Shown: positions 42,990 through 54,332 of the stretch, piece by piece
Layout of the letters: every line of letters starts with the position of its first letter
Numbering within the stretch: the stretch's first letter is position 1
Origin: Pinus tabuliformis
Taxonomy: Eukaryota; Streptophyta; Pinopsida; Pinales; Pinaceae
Length of the DNA: 64,000 nt
NCBI GenBank assembly: GCA_031772625.1
Contig: CM062814.1
Coordinates: 828,118,680-828,182,679 of the forward strand
Direction: 5' to 3'
Notes under the pieces: model-generated
Database searches by the model: none
What the model saw: only the letters and a program-made list of their open reading frames with translations
What the model was told of the DNA's origin: nothing
Program-made: the position numbers and the translations under genes

Positions 42990-43513
42990 ACTAGAATCTA
43001 CTAGGCAGACCCCGTTTACCGACTAATGTACCATTCCAAATCATCGCTCAAATATACAGAATGGTCATGGCCGGTACCATCATAGATGAAGGGGCATCTG
43101 TGAGTATCCTTTCCTCAACTGCTTGGAAAGCGCTTGGTTCGCCATTGCTTTTTCCTGAGATGAGAAATCTAACAGGCTTTGACAAAGGAACCAGTCGACC
43201 GTTAGGGATCCTTCCCGATGTGCCGATAACATTGAGAAGGAAAACCGTTCACATGAACGTAATGGTAGTCCAAAGACCCCTGGATTATAATCTACTCCTT
43301 GGACGAGACTATATTTATTGCATGGAAGCCATTGTCTCCTCACTCTTTAGAGTAATGTGTTTTCCGCACGAAGGAAGAGTGGTCAAGCTCGTAGACCAGC
43401 TTTCATTTCCCGGTTCACACATGGCAAATAGTCATATACCAACCCTGAATGGTCTTTTCATGCAAGGAATGTCTCATAAATCCCCAGTCTGTCCTCCTGA
43501 TGAGCGCGAGTGA
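42990..43513 (+). CDS. Retropepsin-like aspartic protease frame, gag-protease element
   Basis: 43061-43513 encodes 150 residues with GTIIDEGASVSIL at the active site, then the hydrophobic-hydrophobic-Gly block YNLLLGRDYIY and VMCFPHEGRVV. In plant gypsy proteases a D(S/T/E)GAS motif is the catalytic loop; the Glu in the second position is a known-looking variant. The true frame begins upstream of the first Met, separated from the knuckle frame by a stop and a frame change. No RT follows. Confidence 0.65.
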
Positions 43514-43776
43514 TTTGGAGGGCATGACTGAAACCCAGGGGGCATGCACCCTGGTCTGCTTCGGCAGGAAAACTTCAGGTATAGGGTAGGTTTCCGCGAA
43601 GGATATATGACTAGTCTGACACACCCGTCCGTTTAGGAAAATGGGATTAGGCTAGAATAAGATTCCCTCGTCAAAGTTATGTGAGTGGAGGCGTTTGCGC
43701 CACTCACCTTTGTCTATTTCGGTAGACATCGCCGAAGAAGTGTTTTGTTTGTGGTACAGATAGAGCAATCTTTGGT

Positions 43777-43897
43777 AACCTGAAAAAGGTAGGCCTTTCC
43801 TAATAAAACAAATGTTTTGTTTGCAAATTGAGGGGTAACCTGAAAAGGTAGGCCTTTCCCGATAAAACAAATGTTTTGTCTGCAAATTGAGGGGTAA
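43777..43897 (+). repeat. 59-bp tandem duplication downstream of the protease
   Basis: Two units with GGTAACCTGAAAA(A)GGTAG, ACAAATGTTTTGT and GCAAATTGAGG differ at a few positions. ACAAATGTTTTGT is nearly palindromic. Confidence 0.88.
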
Positions 43898-43899
43898 CC

Positions 43900-46033
43900 T
43901 CGAAACTCTATTTCACTATACCTGGGGGCATGCAAACCTTTTGGCATGCAAGCAAAGAGCGACCATTTATTTTTTAAATTTATAGGCCCTATAACCCTTT
44001 AAACTCATAGGATTGGTCGTTTCATAACTTGCATGAAGAAATGATGTGGGGCAAAGCTTTGTAATAATGCCATTTTTATATATGAGACATCCTTATTATG
44101 CGACTGGATTAATCGAGCAGTTTTAAAGCGGAATTCAAGCTCGTTAAAAAATAAACATAAGCAATGAGCAAGTGTTTCCCCCAGCGTTTAAGCTCATTAA
44201 AAAATGAACCAATTTTCGGTAAATAACCATCGTGAATGTAGTACTTCAGCCTTTGAAGCCTTGGTCGTGTTCTCATCATCACCTCCACTCTGTATTGGCC
44301 GATCATTCACCTCCACTTGATTGTTTACCCCTTTTGAGGAACAACTGCGAAGAGTGATCTTGTTAGCCATCCTTGTGACACTGCCGTGATTGGAAAATTC
44401 CAAACCTTACCTGGAATCAGCTGCTACCCGAATCTATCACTCGTTCCTCAAAAAACGAGTCTCCTTTAAGCTCTTTTCAACTGACTCGTAAAATATGAAA
44501 AGATTGCCGAGCCATTGGCCTCTCCAGCTCGTTAAAGTGACCGGAAGTGCTATCCCTCCTTTAGATTTTAATCTTTTTGGACCTGAGGGATTATTACACA
44601 AAAAGATCGAGCGCTTGTTTGTTCGGCTCGTTAAAATTACCGAAAATTCATCCCTTTTGTATTATTTTATACTTTTTCGGACTTAAGGGATTAGATGACG
44701 AAAAATGATTTTTGGAGTTTCCTTTACGTCCCTTTTCAGACTCTCTAAAATTGAAAAGGACCGAGTTATCTTTGTCGTTAAACTCGTTAAAACCTAATAG
44801 CAACAAACTTGTCCATAACAGACAAGAACGAGTTTCACTATCGCTAGGCTCATTAAAACATAGCGATGGGTTTGCCCGAAGGGAAAATTATAGAACAAGC
44901 ATATGTTATCCTCCTCAAGCTTGACAAAAATAAATAGGTACTGGTCAGCAATGATTGGGGAAAAATTGGGAAGAAAACTTGAAGAAACTTTGTTGGTAGC
45001 AAGTCACTCTTGAACATGACACTTTCACTCCGCATCCGAGTTGGGTTGGGTTGTTCCATTCACTGGTCACATCACCATGGTTCCATCACACCATCCACAT
45101 TTGGGGTTAATGCTACCAATCCATCATGTCAGTGTCACCGATATGTTCAAGAGAAGTCGCTCAGAGAATTCACTTGTGTCTCACCCACTATAATACATTT
45201 TCGCTCCATTTTTTCATGACCGCCACCCTGAACCATATATCACCAGATCGTTTTCACCTCCATTAAAATCATTTGCTCCATTCTGTGTCATTGATGTGGG
45301 ATTCACTAAGGCCCTCCTATGACAGATCGCTTCTTTTCGACATCAGCTCATTATCCAAGAAGTTGATCTAGGAACAACCCTTTCAGTACTTTGACGCTTG
45401 CATGCCTCAATGGCAAGTTTCTCACTTCTGGTGACAAATTTACATCAATGGCCTTCGACCGAAAGATTTTGCGTGGTGTTCGACGCCAAGTCCCTTATTC
45501 ACACCACGTGAATTGTACTGCAGTACCTTGAGGATCATTATCATTATCGGTGATTCCTCTCGCGCCTGTTAACAGCATACATCATTGGCTGGTAATCAGG
45601 CGATGTCTTTCCATGTTCGACTCCAGAACATCTCTCACATGGATCGACTTGTACTTTGAGTGAAGATCGAACGAGATTGAAGACCCCGAATCTAGTTTCG
45701 TCCATCCGGGCTGCGATATATATTCAGGAAAATAAAGACATCAAATGTACATCATTGCTGCATAGATAATCATCTAATCTAAGGGATGATGGCTCTACCA
45801 GAATCATCAGTCTACACTCAGACGATTGTCTGTCCTATGTACATGAAAATGAATTTATAAAGCTGAGCATGGGAATGCCCGCCTCAGCTAGATCATGAAA
45901 ATAATATGAAGATAATGTATTGTATTGTATCTTATTACAGGTCGCCTTCCAGCTCGAAAAAACTTCGGATCCTCATGATAAAGCATTTCACCCGACATCA
46001 AAAGATTAACGACCTCATGCTTTAGGGGGCAAC
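43900..46033 (+). other. Non-coding 3' interior of the gag-protease element with recurrent GCTCRTTAAAA motif
   Basis: No protein is recognised. The motif GCTCGTTAAA or GCTCATTAAA occurs at about 44136, 44186, 44526, 44624 and 44848, with ACTCGTTAAAA at 44780; the same motif is also seen at 41797. Short stems CCTTTTCAGACTC...GAAAAGG occur at 41746 and 44734, and a looser one near 44475. Confidence 0.5.
46021..46033 (+). promoter_or_regulatory. Polypurine tract of the gag-protease element
   Basis: TTTAGGGGGCAAC directly before the 3' LTR. Short but well placed. Confidence 0.6.
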
Positions 46034-47073
46034 TGTTATAGACATTTTTGGGCACTGCAACCCCAAAGCATAAATGTCCATAAACCAAGGGCTCCTAAGT
46101 CCCTAAAGGTGTTGTTCCAACCCCTAAAAGAACAAGGTCAACTGATTACAGCATCTCCTAGAAGTTCTCCATCAAAAACTACTCATAACTGGTCAAAACT
46201 GGACCATTTCACCTGTTCCATAGGCAAAGTGCGTTGCATCCCACCTGAATACACACAGTAGGTGCGATGCATGTCAAAAAACCCTTCTATGGGGTGCGAT
46301 GGGCGAGAATGGACAAATGGCAGGGTCAATCCGCAAGGTGGAGGAGCATGGAATCTTCCAGAAACCTCTCCTGTGACACTTGCCTCTCTGAATTCGACCA
46401 GGGATGAGTAAGAGATCATCAATCTCCGAGTGGAATCAAGAACTATCAGAGAGAAGACACTAATCAAATCTCAAAAGCTGACTCACCTCCCTTGCAGACA
46501 TCTATATATGGATCCCTCATCCCAGAGATCCAGAGGCTGGAATTTTGTATCTTGTAAGGAAGTGCTGTTGGTTTCTTGGTGCAATATCATAGTGTTGGGT
46601 GGTCTAAGCTTTTCATGAGGTGAAGAAGGGCTTTCTTGCTGAGACGATGATGCTGGGTCAGAACAATCGGTTGTAATCCTCTTTGCTCTTTCTTGATTAT
46701 CAATAAAGCTATTCAAGTTTTCCTCCACATTCTTGTATGATTAATGATTTATGCATTTGTGTGGTCAATGTACATCTGATCCTATATTGTTTATGATAAT
46801 AGATCTATGTTCTTGGATAGTGTTATGCTGCTTTGATTCTACAGGTACTCTTTGAAGCTGAGTAGACAAGGAAGCGAGTGGCAAATACCTACCAGAAGAG
46901 AGAGGAATCGAGCAAGGAACCAAGCGCAAGACAGAGGTTGGTCTCCTTATTCTTCTCTTATCTATTTCTCATAAAGGAAAACGAAAGTAGTTTTTAGTGT
47001 GTTTGTTTCTAAGGTAGCTACCAGCCTTAGTGGGACTAGCAGCTCTGCATAGACACTAGTTTTCCCGATAACA
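46034..47073 (+). repeat. 3' LTR of the gag-protease element
   Basis: 1040 bp, same ends and same length as the 5' LTR. Confidence 0.93.
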
Positions 47074-47161
47074 ATATGGGCACTACATGGGTACATCAAT
47101 ATAATAAGTGGGTTGTACTAATAACAATAAGGGGTTACACTAGTAGTATAGGGGCCTAACA
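47074..47161 (-). repeat. ATATG target duplication and rest of the 5' LTR of the chromovirus derivative
   Basis: 47074-47078 is the second ATATG; 47079-47161 completes the LTR and ends GGGGCCTAACA, followed by AGCAT (47162-47166). Confidence 0.9.
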
Positions 47162-47166
47162 AGCAT

Positions 47167-47880
47167 ACACAAAACCTCATGATTCCATCACTGTCGACTA
47201 TTATACATTTTCGCTACAAACCAGTATTGTGCAGTTCATCAAGCGAGCTGCGAAACCAATGTTACTAGAGAACTGCGAAGAGGTAATCGCTGTGGAAAAA
47301 TACCTGCACACGATTGGAGCCATCAAGGATGATGAACCAACAAAAGACTCTAGAGATGTGAGCAGGAAGCCCTAGGCTGCGGCAAGCAAGGGTAAAGGCA
47401 AGCAAGAAAGTGACATTGAAAACCTTACTCGTATTGTCAAGAACTTGACAACAAAGGTCTACGAAATAAAACAACGAACGATAGTGAAATATGTGAGGAG
47501 CCAGCATCCCAGACAACAGAAGGGGACAATATCATAAGGAAGTAATTGATTCCAAGCTCAAACTACACAGAGCTCCAACTCAGTGTTCCAGACAGAACTA
47601 TGTGCGAACAAATATTTTTACTCATTCCATGAATACCTTCACCTAGAAGGGATCCGGAATGGAAACGAGTTGCTAACTTGATATTCAACCATATGCTAAA
47701 TGTGGTAAACAATGGCGAGTATCAGTCGAGAGATGAAGACAATGAGGAAGATGTTGCACTTGATGAGGCCCTTAGCATTGGGCAGGTGATAAAAATGTTT
47801 CAATGCTTGCAAGCAGCGTAGAAGACGAACACTAAGAAGCAACCCCCAAAGAAAAGCGGTCGATACAATCTCATTGAAGT
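47167..47880 (+). pseudogene. Gypsy unit 1 gag, 3' part
   Basis: Continues from 36492. It holds TSIVQFIKRAAKPMLLENCE and VEKYLHTIGAIKDDE, then the Lys-rich SKGKGK tract, matching unit 2 at 55310-55610. Several stops are present (e.g. after RKP). Confidence 0.7.
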
Positions 47881-48179
47881 CAAGGGGATCCCCCTATGAT
47901 TGGGGAGATGAACAGAAGGCTTGAATTGTGGAGGAAGGTTTATCCACTATCCGTCCAAAAGAAGAAAGCACAAAGCAAGCTCGAAAGACAGCTGCGAACA
48001 AGAGTATGCCATGAGTAGCAAACTTCAGAACACTCCACCGAACAATACAAACACGAGTCTAACCCCAGAGATCTCTATGACTTTACCCACTCTTGATTAC
48101 AATATTGTGGAAGATATGAAGAAAAATCGTGCAAACATCTCTTTGTTCGAGATAGCTAAGATCATGGGTCAGTGGGATA

Positions 48180-48640
48180 TTATGCTCCGTGCATTCGGGA
48201 AAACATCTGCAGATAGAACAACCTCTACTAGCAAGGGAGGAAGCACATCTCCTGGTTCACTCACAACTGTTCTCAACACACTTTGAATGGAAGAAGAAAA
48301 CTACGTTTTCCCTCCATTCTTGCTTTCATTATAAATCTTTAACTGTAATGTTCATAACTGTTTGGTTGATTCTCGCACATCAACCAACGTCTTGCCACTC
48401 TCCATTTCCAAGAAGATCAATGCACTATGGAGTAATACATTTGCGTAGATGATCCAACTAGATCGAACATAAGTACCATTGATTGGTGAACTTCAGGATG
48501 TGATCATCCGATTATCTCATGATGATCGAGTTCACCAATGCATCAACATTGTCATTGTGGACATACTGGAAGCGTATGGCTTACTGCTTATCAGAGAATG
48601 GTCTAGCAAGTTGAATAGGTACTTTTCTATAGACTGATCA
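48180..48640 (+). pseudogene. Gypsy unit 1 protease
   Basis: Blocks in order: VLNTL, then HNCLVDSRTSTNVLPLSI (catalytic Asp kept, Gly changed), GELQDVIIRLSHDDRVHQ, and CINIVIVDILEAYGLLL. Stops interrupt it at about 48285 and elsewhere. Confidence 0.7.
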
Positions 48641-48889
48641 CACTTGTTGCTTTCATACTAGGACAAAATCAATCGAATCTAGGTGTGATCCGAGAGATAC
48701 ATGAAACACAATGTCACTCCCATCAATGGTGAGAATGAACCGTTGGCTTTCACATAACTCATGTTTGGCAACTACCTCTTGGAAACACAACTGGGGTGTT
48801 ATCTCGCACAACCAGCTCCAACCCCACCAGACACGCAATTGGGTCTCCTTCCTTGCCCAACTGATGGAAATGAAACTTGTATAGTACAT

Positions 48890-48945
48890 TGTAACACTAG
48901 TAGCAGTAGACTTAGTAGTAGTAGTAGTAGTACTGGTGCGTCAAG
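48890..48945 (+). repeat. AGT/AGC trinucleotide tract (poly-Ser linker), unit 1
   Basis: Encodes a serine-rich linker between protease and extra RNase H. The equivalent tract in unit 2 (57026-57060) has a different length and codon pattern (AGC-rich). Confidence 0.7.
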
Positions 48946-48954
48946 CGGTCTGTG

Positions 48955-49360
48955 TACAGACGAGTTGTGGAACATGAATTTTGATGGATTAACAACACAG
49001 GATGGATTTGAAGCTGCGTGTGTCTTGATAGAACCGAAGCACAGGAAACATTTGATCTCATTTCGCTTGGAGTTCGAGTGAGAAAACAACACTGTTGAAT
49101 ACGAATCACTCATATTGGGCTTGCACAATGCCATTATCCTCAACGTTGTTGCGCTCAAAGTGGTAGGTGATTGAAAAATTGTGGTACGATAGGTACGTAA
49201 CACCATACACTATTTTTCACCTCATCTCAAAAGTTACTAGCAAGAGATATGGTGACTAATATCTAACTTCCAAGCATTCAATATCATTGTTGTGCCAAGA
49301 ATGTGTAATGGAGTTGTTGATGCATTAGAAAACGTAGCTACTAGGATGTCACCGATTAGG
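48955..49360 (+). pseudogene. Gypsy unit 1 extra RNase H domain, upstream of RT
   Basis: LWNMNFDGLTT, then NNTVEYESLILGLHNA and LKVVGD, then CNGVVDALENVATRM. This is the RVT_3/archaeal-type RNase H pattern; unit 2 has the better copy. Stops occur near 49080 and 49172. Confidence 0.7.
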
Positions 49361-49739
49361 GATAGATTTATTGTTGAAATTTTGTATAAGCCCTTTATCC
49401 TTGACAACATAGCTAATCTATGAGTTTTTGATGATTATCAACAGATACTACACTTCATGGTTTCCGTTTATGTCTTCAAGGACGCATCAATTGAAGAAAA
49501 TGAGTACGAGTAGTCTCTGCAAGTTGCAGCTGATGACAAGTAAGGCAACCTCATCCCCAAGGGTTTGGTATCTATCGAAAAGCTCTATGACTTGTAGAAC
49601 TGCTTGGAGGGGCCAAGGAAAAACAAAAACCATAGTTCCACCATGATGCACAAACAGATAAACTTGGGAACAGAACAAGATCTGAAGTTCGTCAATCTCG
49701 GTACCTGTTGTAGAGAGAAGGAGCGGTAAGCCTTTGTTC

Positions 49740-50470
49740 GCTTGTTCAAACAGTATAGGAATGTCTTCGCATGGACTTACGATGATCTGAAAACATACAA
49801 CATGCAATTAATCCAACATGTGGTTCTGATCAAGGGAGGGGTCAAGCCATTTCAGCAGAAGCTGAGGAAAGTACATCCGTCACTTGAAACCCTCATACAT
49901 AAAGAGCTAACTAAGCTGTTGGATGCATGGATCATTTACATAGTTCATCATTCCACATGGGTTTCTAACTTAGTTCCTGTATGAAAGAAGTCCACGGAGA
50001 TCTGCTTGTGCATTGATTTCTGAAACTTGAACTGCGCCTCGGACAAAGACAACTACCCGATGCCATCAATGGATCATATTTTAAAGACAATGTCTGGGGC
50101 ATGAATGTTTTCCTTACTCAATGGCTTTTCAGGATATAAACAGGTTCTTGTATCAGAACCTAATAGACTAATGACTACCTTCCGTAGCAGGTGGGGTACA
50201 TTTTCATACAAGAGAATTCCATTTGGGCTCGTGAATGCAGGGGTAACTTTTCAGCGAGCCATGGATATCGCCTTCCGTGGTCTCATCAGAGAGAGTGTAG
50301 TGGTGGACCTTGATGATGTGACTGTCTTTTCCAGAAAACAGTCAGACCACATACGTCATCTGAAGAAGATATTCAAGTGATGCCAGAAATATGAGATTTC
50401 CTTGTATCCCAAAAAGAGTGTATTTGCAGTGTCTAAGGGGAACCTCCTTAGGCACACTGTTGCTAGAAGT
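49740..50470 (+). pseudogene. Gypsy unit 1 reverse transcriptase
   Basis: VKPFQQKLRKVHPSLETLI, then MFSLLNGFSGYKQVLV, FGLVNAGVTFQRAMDIAFR and VVDLDDVTVFSR. The catalytic YLDD has become DLDD (50306-50317, TAC to GAC). Stops near 49982 and 50022 separate the N-terminal part. Confidence 0.8.
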
Positions 50471-50639
50471 GGGATCAAGGTTGATTCATACTGAGTTTGG
50501 ACCATGACACAAATTTCTCACCCATCCAGCAAGAAAGTAATGCAGTCCTTCTTAGGAAAGATAAAATTCCTCTGGAAGTTAATCTTGGATTATGCGCAGA
50601 TAATCAAACCTATGCAAGACATGATTAAGAAGGATGCAG

Positions 50640-50998
50640 TCTACAACTAGGGTAAGAGGGAAAAGAATGCATTCACCCATATCAAGAAGGCTATAGTAGA
50701 TTCACTTGCACTTTACAAACCATATTTTAACAAATATTTCTTGCTATACACCTTCGCCTCCAACAACTTGCTTGCTACTGTACTCACTCAGACGGATGAG
50801 ATGAACGTCGAACGTCCCATCCCTTTCATGAGTGCAAGCATGCAGGGATCCGAAATCAACTACCCCACTATTGACAAACAAGCATAAGAAGTATACAAGG
50901 CCGTGCAACACTTCATACCCTACTTGCTGAAGAACCATTCCATACTCTATGTGCCTCACCCAACGGTCTATTCATTGCTTGTACAACGAGAGTTGTGA
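50640..50998 (+). pseudogene. Gypsy unit 1 RNase H (gypsy type, after RT)
   Basis: FTHIKKAIVDSLALYKPYFN, YFLLYTFASNNLLATVLTQT and SASMQGSEINYPTIDKQA match the RT-linked RNase H of gypsy elements. A stop follows at about 50886. Confidence 0.7.
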
Positions 50999-50999
50999 T

Positions 51000-51597
51000 C
51001 TTGACATCAATCCAATTCATATTGTCAAGGGTCATGGTATCTATAGACTCCACAAATAAAAATATTATCCGCATTATGAAGAAGAATATTTACTCTGAAA
51101 ATCGTAATTGGCACTCCACTTTGACGAATGCTTTATGTGCTGACCACGTAACACCCAAACCCTCTCTGAACACTTCTCCATACTTCTTGGTTTATGGGAA
51201 AGAAGCCATCCTTCCACCAAACATCTACTTGTCTGTGCTCCAATTTTCCCAAGAATCCCAAGGAAAGCCTTGTTTGCTAGTTCAGCGTAGGATGGATACA
51301 CTTCACAAGTTGCAGGAAGAAAGGATGATGGCAAAAGAAAAATTCACACTCCACCAGAACTGTATCAAGAGATGGTTCAACAAGAAGTCTACAGGGAACA
51401 CTAACTTCAATGTGGGTGACTTAGTCTTGAAGTGGGACAAACCTCATGAAGACAAAGGTAAACATACAATTTTCCAGTCCCTATGGATTGGTCTATATAT
51501 TGTTCAGGAGAAGCTTGGCCCACACACATACCATCTTCAATCACTTGATGAGAGGGTTGACAACCTTCCTTTCAATGACCAAGATCTAAAACACTAA
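51000..51597 (+). pseudogene. Gypsy unit 1 integrase, only the C-terminal part left
   Basis: Compared with unit 2, sequence jumps from the equivalent of 59220 to that of about 60028 near position 51045-51058, removing the zinc finger and the D,D catalytic residues (about 800 bp). The open frame to 51597 keeps the C-terminal part: PYFLVYGKEAILPPN, LVQRRMDTLHKLQEERM and FNVGDLVLKWDKPHEDKGKH. Confidence 0.8.
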
Positions 51598-52567
51598 TTT
51601 TAATAAGCTAGGGCCACGCCCTGCGTGATGTACAGAGTCTGTTTACTGCTTGTTGTCTTTTCACTTTGCTTTACTATTTTTGTTCCATTTTGTTTTGTTT
51701 GCTTAGTATCATGCTATTTTTGGTTTTTCAATAAGTGTCTCCCTCTACTGAGTTCTGGATTTTGAATGAGTATGTGGTTGAGATCCAAAGTGTCTAGTGA
51801 CACTACAGCACTTGGCCAAGTCCTGCATCCGTCTTCTTTGTTCTTGGTTATAACCTTCAACCGATGAAGTCTTGACGAAAAATATGAACCGTCTGTAAGG
51901 GAAGCTTTGGTCCAAACATGAACCTGTGTCCACACTGGGAAACCCCATGCATGTACTTAGCCTTCTGCTCTGTGTCTTCAAGCTCATCCAACTAGTAAAA
52001 ATAGAGAAGGGTAAAATCTAAACGAGAAAACCTATGTCAAAGGTATTACATGCTTCTCTAAAGGAACAACCTCTTCTACTCTCCATAAGTCAGGATCTCT
52101 CTTCCACCTCAAAAATAAATAAGTGCCTATGCATAATCCTCTTTTTAAAAAATACAAAGGTGAAAGAAGAGAAAGGCTTTCTACGCAGAGAGGTGAAGCA
52201 TGCAACTCTACTGGGGTACTGACCAGGCTCGCTGGAAGTGGAGAAATGTGTGCGTTCATGCGTGATTCTGCTGGGGTACTGTCTAGGCCTGTTGGCAACG
52301 GAGCAACACCAGAGATGAAAATTATACTCTGAAATTGTTTAACTCGCGAGCCAAACAACCCTTCCTGATTTTGAAACACTGTGATCAAGATGAAACTTGT
52401 TGTTTTGTTTGAATGAGTTGGAAAAAGGTGAACCATGTCTATCCATGCGGTAAGTGGGGAAGCCGAAGTAACCCGCACAATGATTCAATACTCCCTGATA
52501 GACCAAGGCCCTGTGCTATCAATGGACCAAAACAGAGAACCTAGTATTCAACTAATGTGTTGACAAG
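51598..52567 (+). other. Gypsy unit 1 non-coding stretch before LTR2
   Basis: About 970 bp without an ORF that is shared with unit 2 at 60586-61546. It ends GTGTTGACAAG before the LTR; no clean polypurine tract is visible. Confidence 0.6.
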
Positions 52568-54332
52568 TGTTGTAGCGGTTGAAACACCCTCCAAAATTTT
52601 GGCCTGCGTCCAATTTCAAAGCCTTCCTTATTTTTTTCCTTGATGTTTGCAAACACTCGGGCTCAACCCATGAGCTCGTGTCGAGTCTTCTCACCCTACT
52701 CGCTTAACCGTTTACCGAACATCTTTCAGCATGTTGGTCACAATGTCATGCTTGCAATCATTTCTAGCTATATTCAAGGTCCATCTTCGTCTGTACAAGA
52801 TGTATTCGTTATGTAAGCATTTGTCACACACACACACACGAAGTTGTATGCAATTTCATGCAAGTGTCGTCGTGGTCATTCAACGATCTATGCATCCTAG
52901 CCTGAAATGTGCTCTGCACAGTTTCAGAGCCTTGTCCTCTCTCCCGATCACCTGCACCTGAAAACGAAATATGATTCATCATGGTAGACTAGGAGATTTA
53001 TGGATTTTATGTCATCTCATCATGAGTTATTAGAGATATAGGTACATGGATGAGACATGGCACAACAACGAATGGGATGAACAAGGAGCGCATGCTAGGA
53101 GACTTGTTCGTGAACGAATGAACACATGAAGCATGCCAAGTACCATTGAAGTGGATACATGCACATGCAACATCAAGCGAACACCAAGACCATCGAAGAC
53201 TTCGCACACCTTGCCATGCATAGGTGAAGTTATGCTACAAAAATATCACCGTCATCACTCAACAACATTACAGCTCGACATGGACACGACCTTTAGCATT
53301 AACATACCAGCATTGTCATGTCAAGTCATGTCATGAGTCATCTCGGCCACATCATTATTGTGGGCCATACTATTGTAATCAATGTAGTGTAACATGGAAG
53401 TCCAAGAGATCCACATGTAGAGTTGAAGAGTCATGTAAGTAAAACAGTCACGAGGGAAGTCGAACAGTCACAAGGGTCAGTTTCACCCTTGGCTATACAT
53501 ACCCCTCATTTGTACATGCAAAGGAATTTTCACCTTGTCTCCTCCCACATAGCCTTGAGAGTTTGTAGTATTTTCTTTGAGGAGTGAGAAGTGGCTCCAA
53601 TGCCTTGCTATCGGGGTTAGTGATGTATGGTGTACCAATGTGTCTTGGAACTTTCGCTTAATTCAGAAGCCTGTTAATAGGCCAACACATTTTCACACAT
53701 GTATTGTCTTCGTTTTTAAGACTATTCTTTGGACGCTTGTAATGCATGTTGCTATAACCTGTATTAAGACAGTTGCACTATTTTGGTTGTTTTAGTACAT
53801 ATGTTGTTGGAAATTTGTTTTATCATTTGTTAACGTTGTCTCACCCATGTGGACTATTTCGCTGGACACTCGACAAAATCATTCTCGTAAACTTGTTATA
53901 ACGACCATCGCACTTGTGTGGACTATTCCGCTGGGTGTTGTACGTGTTATCTATTCACCTTGTGTTTGTGACTGTCGCATCCATGTGGACTACTCCACTG
54001 GAAGTTGCGCATGTCCTATTGTGTTGTGTGTCTCTAACAGAGTTGGGACTATTCCCTTTCGACTTGAGACTCACTCTCACCCTCTCCCTCTGCAGTGAAA
54101 GAACCTTGACACAAGTGACACTAAGCACTCACCAGGCACGCGAACCTCATTGTTTGAAGACAAAGTAAACCACTCTCATGTGCTAACAAGAAATAGCTAA
54201 GGCAAATATTTAAGATAATGGCAACCGGGCCGTCATACCGGATGGGACTCCTACACCAAACGGTGTGAGGTCTTGTTGGGACTTCATACCAAGGAAATCC
54301 CCTGAATGTTGGCAGGTCCAACACCGTCAACA
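52568..54332 (+). mobile_element. Gypsy chain LTR2 (shared middle LTR)
   Basis: 1765 bp, TGTTGTAG...CCGTCAACA. It is bounded on the left by the pol end of unit 1 and on the right by the primer site and gag of unit 2, so it serves both units. It lacks the ~940 bp minisatellite of LTR1. Confidence 0.88.

Larger units (their letters stand above)
39164..47073 (+). mobile_element. Gag-protease-only LTR retrotransposon, 7.9 kb
   Basis: Ends TGTTATAG...CGATAACA, ATATG target duplication, and two LTRs of exactly 1040 bp that differ at about 20 positions by eye (1.9 percent). The interior (5.8 kb) shows a primer site, a leader, gag-like zinc-knuckle frames and a retropepsin-like protease, then about 2.5 kb with no recognisable RT, RNase H or integrase. 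It is non-autonomous. Confidence 0.87.
36498..47161 (-). mobile_element. Non-autonomous chromovirus-derived LTR retrotransposon (2.75 kb without its own insertion)
   Basis: Ends TGTTATG...CCTAACA, flanked by AGCAT. LTRs of 324 bp (36498-36821) and 333 bp (38914-39163 plus 47079-47161, split by a younger element). Minus-strand orientation is shown by the primer site TGGTATCAGAGC next to the right LTR, the purine tract next to the left LTR and the ORF. The two LTRs differ by six substitutions and a 9-bp repeat unit (about 1.9 percent). Interior is only about 2.1 kb, far too short for a full pol. It has lost RT and integrase core but kept one long ORF. Confidence 0.9.

Noticed and set aside
48653-49206. 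Minus-strand frames of 78 and 135 codons within gypsy unit 1
   Set aside because: They lie opposite the protease/RNase H coding strand and have no domain similarity.
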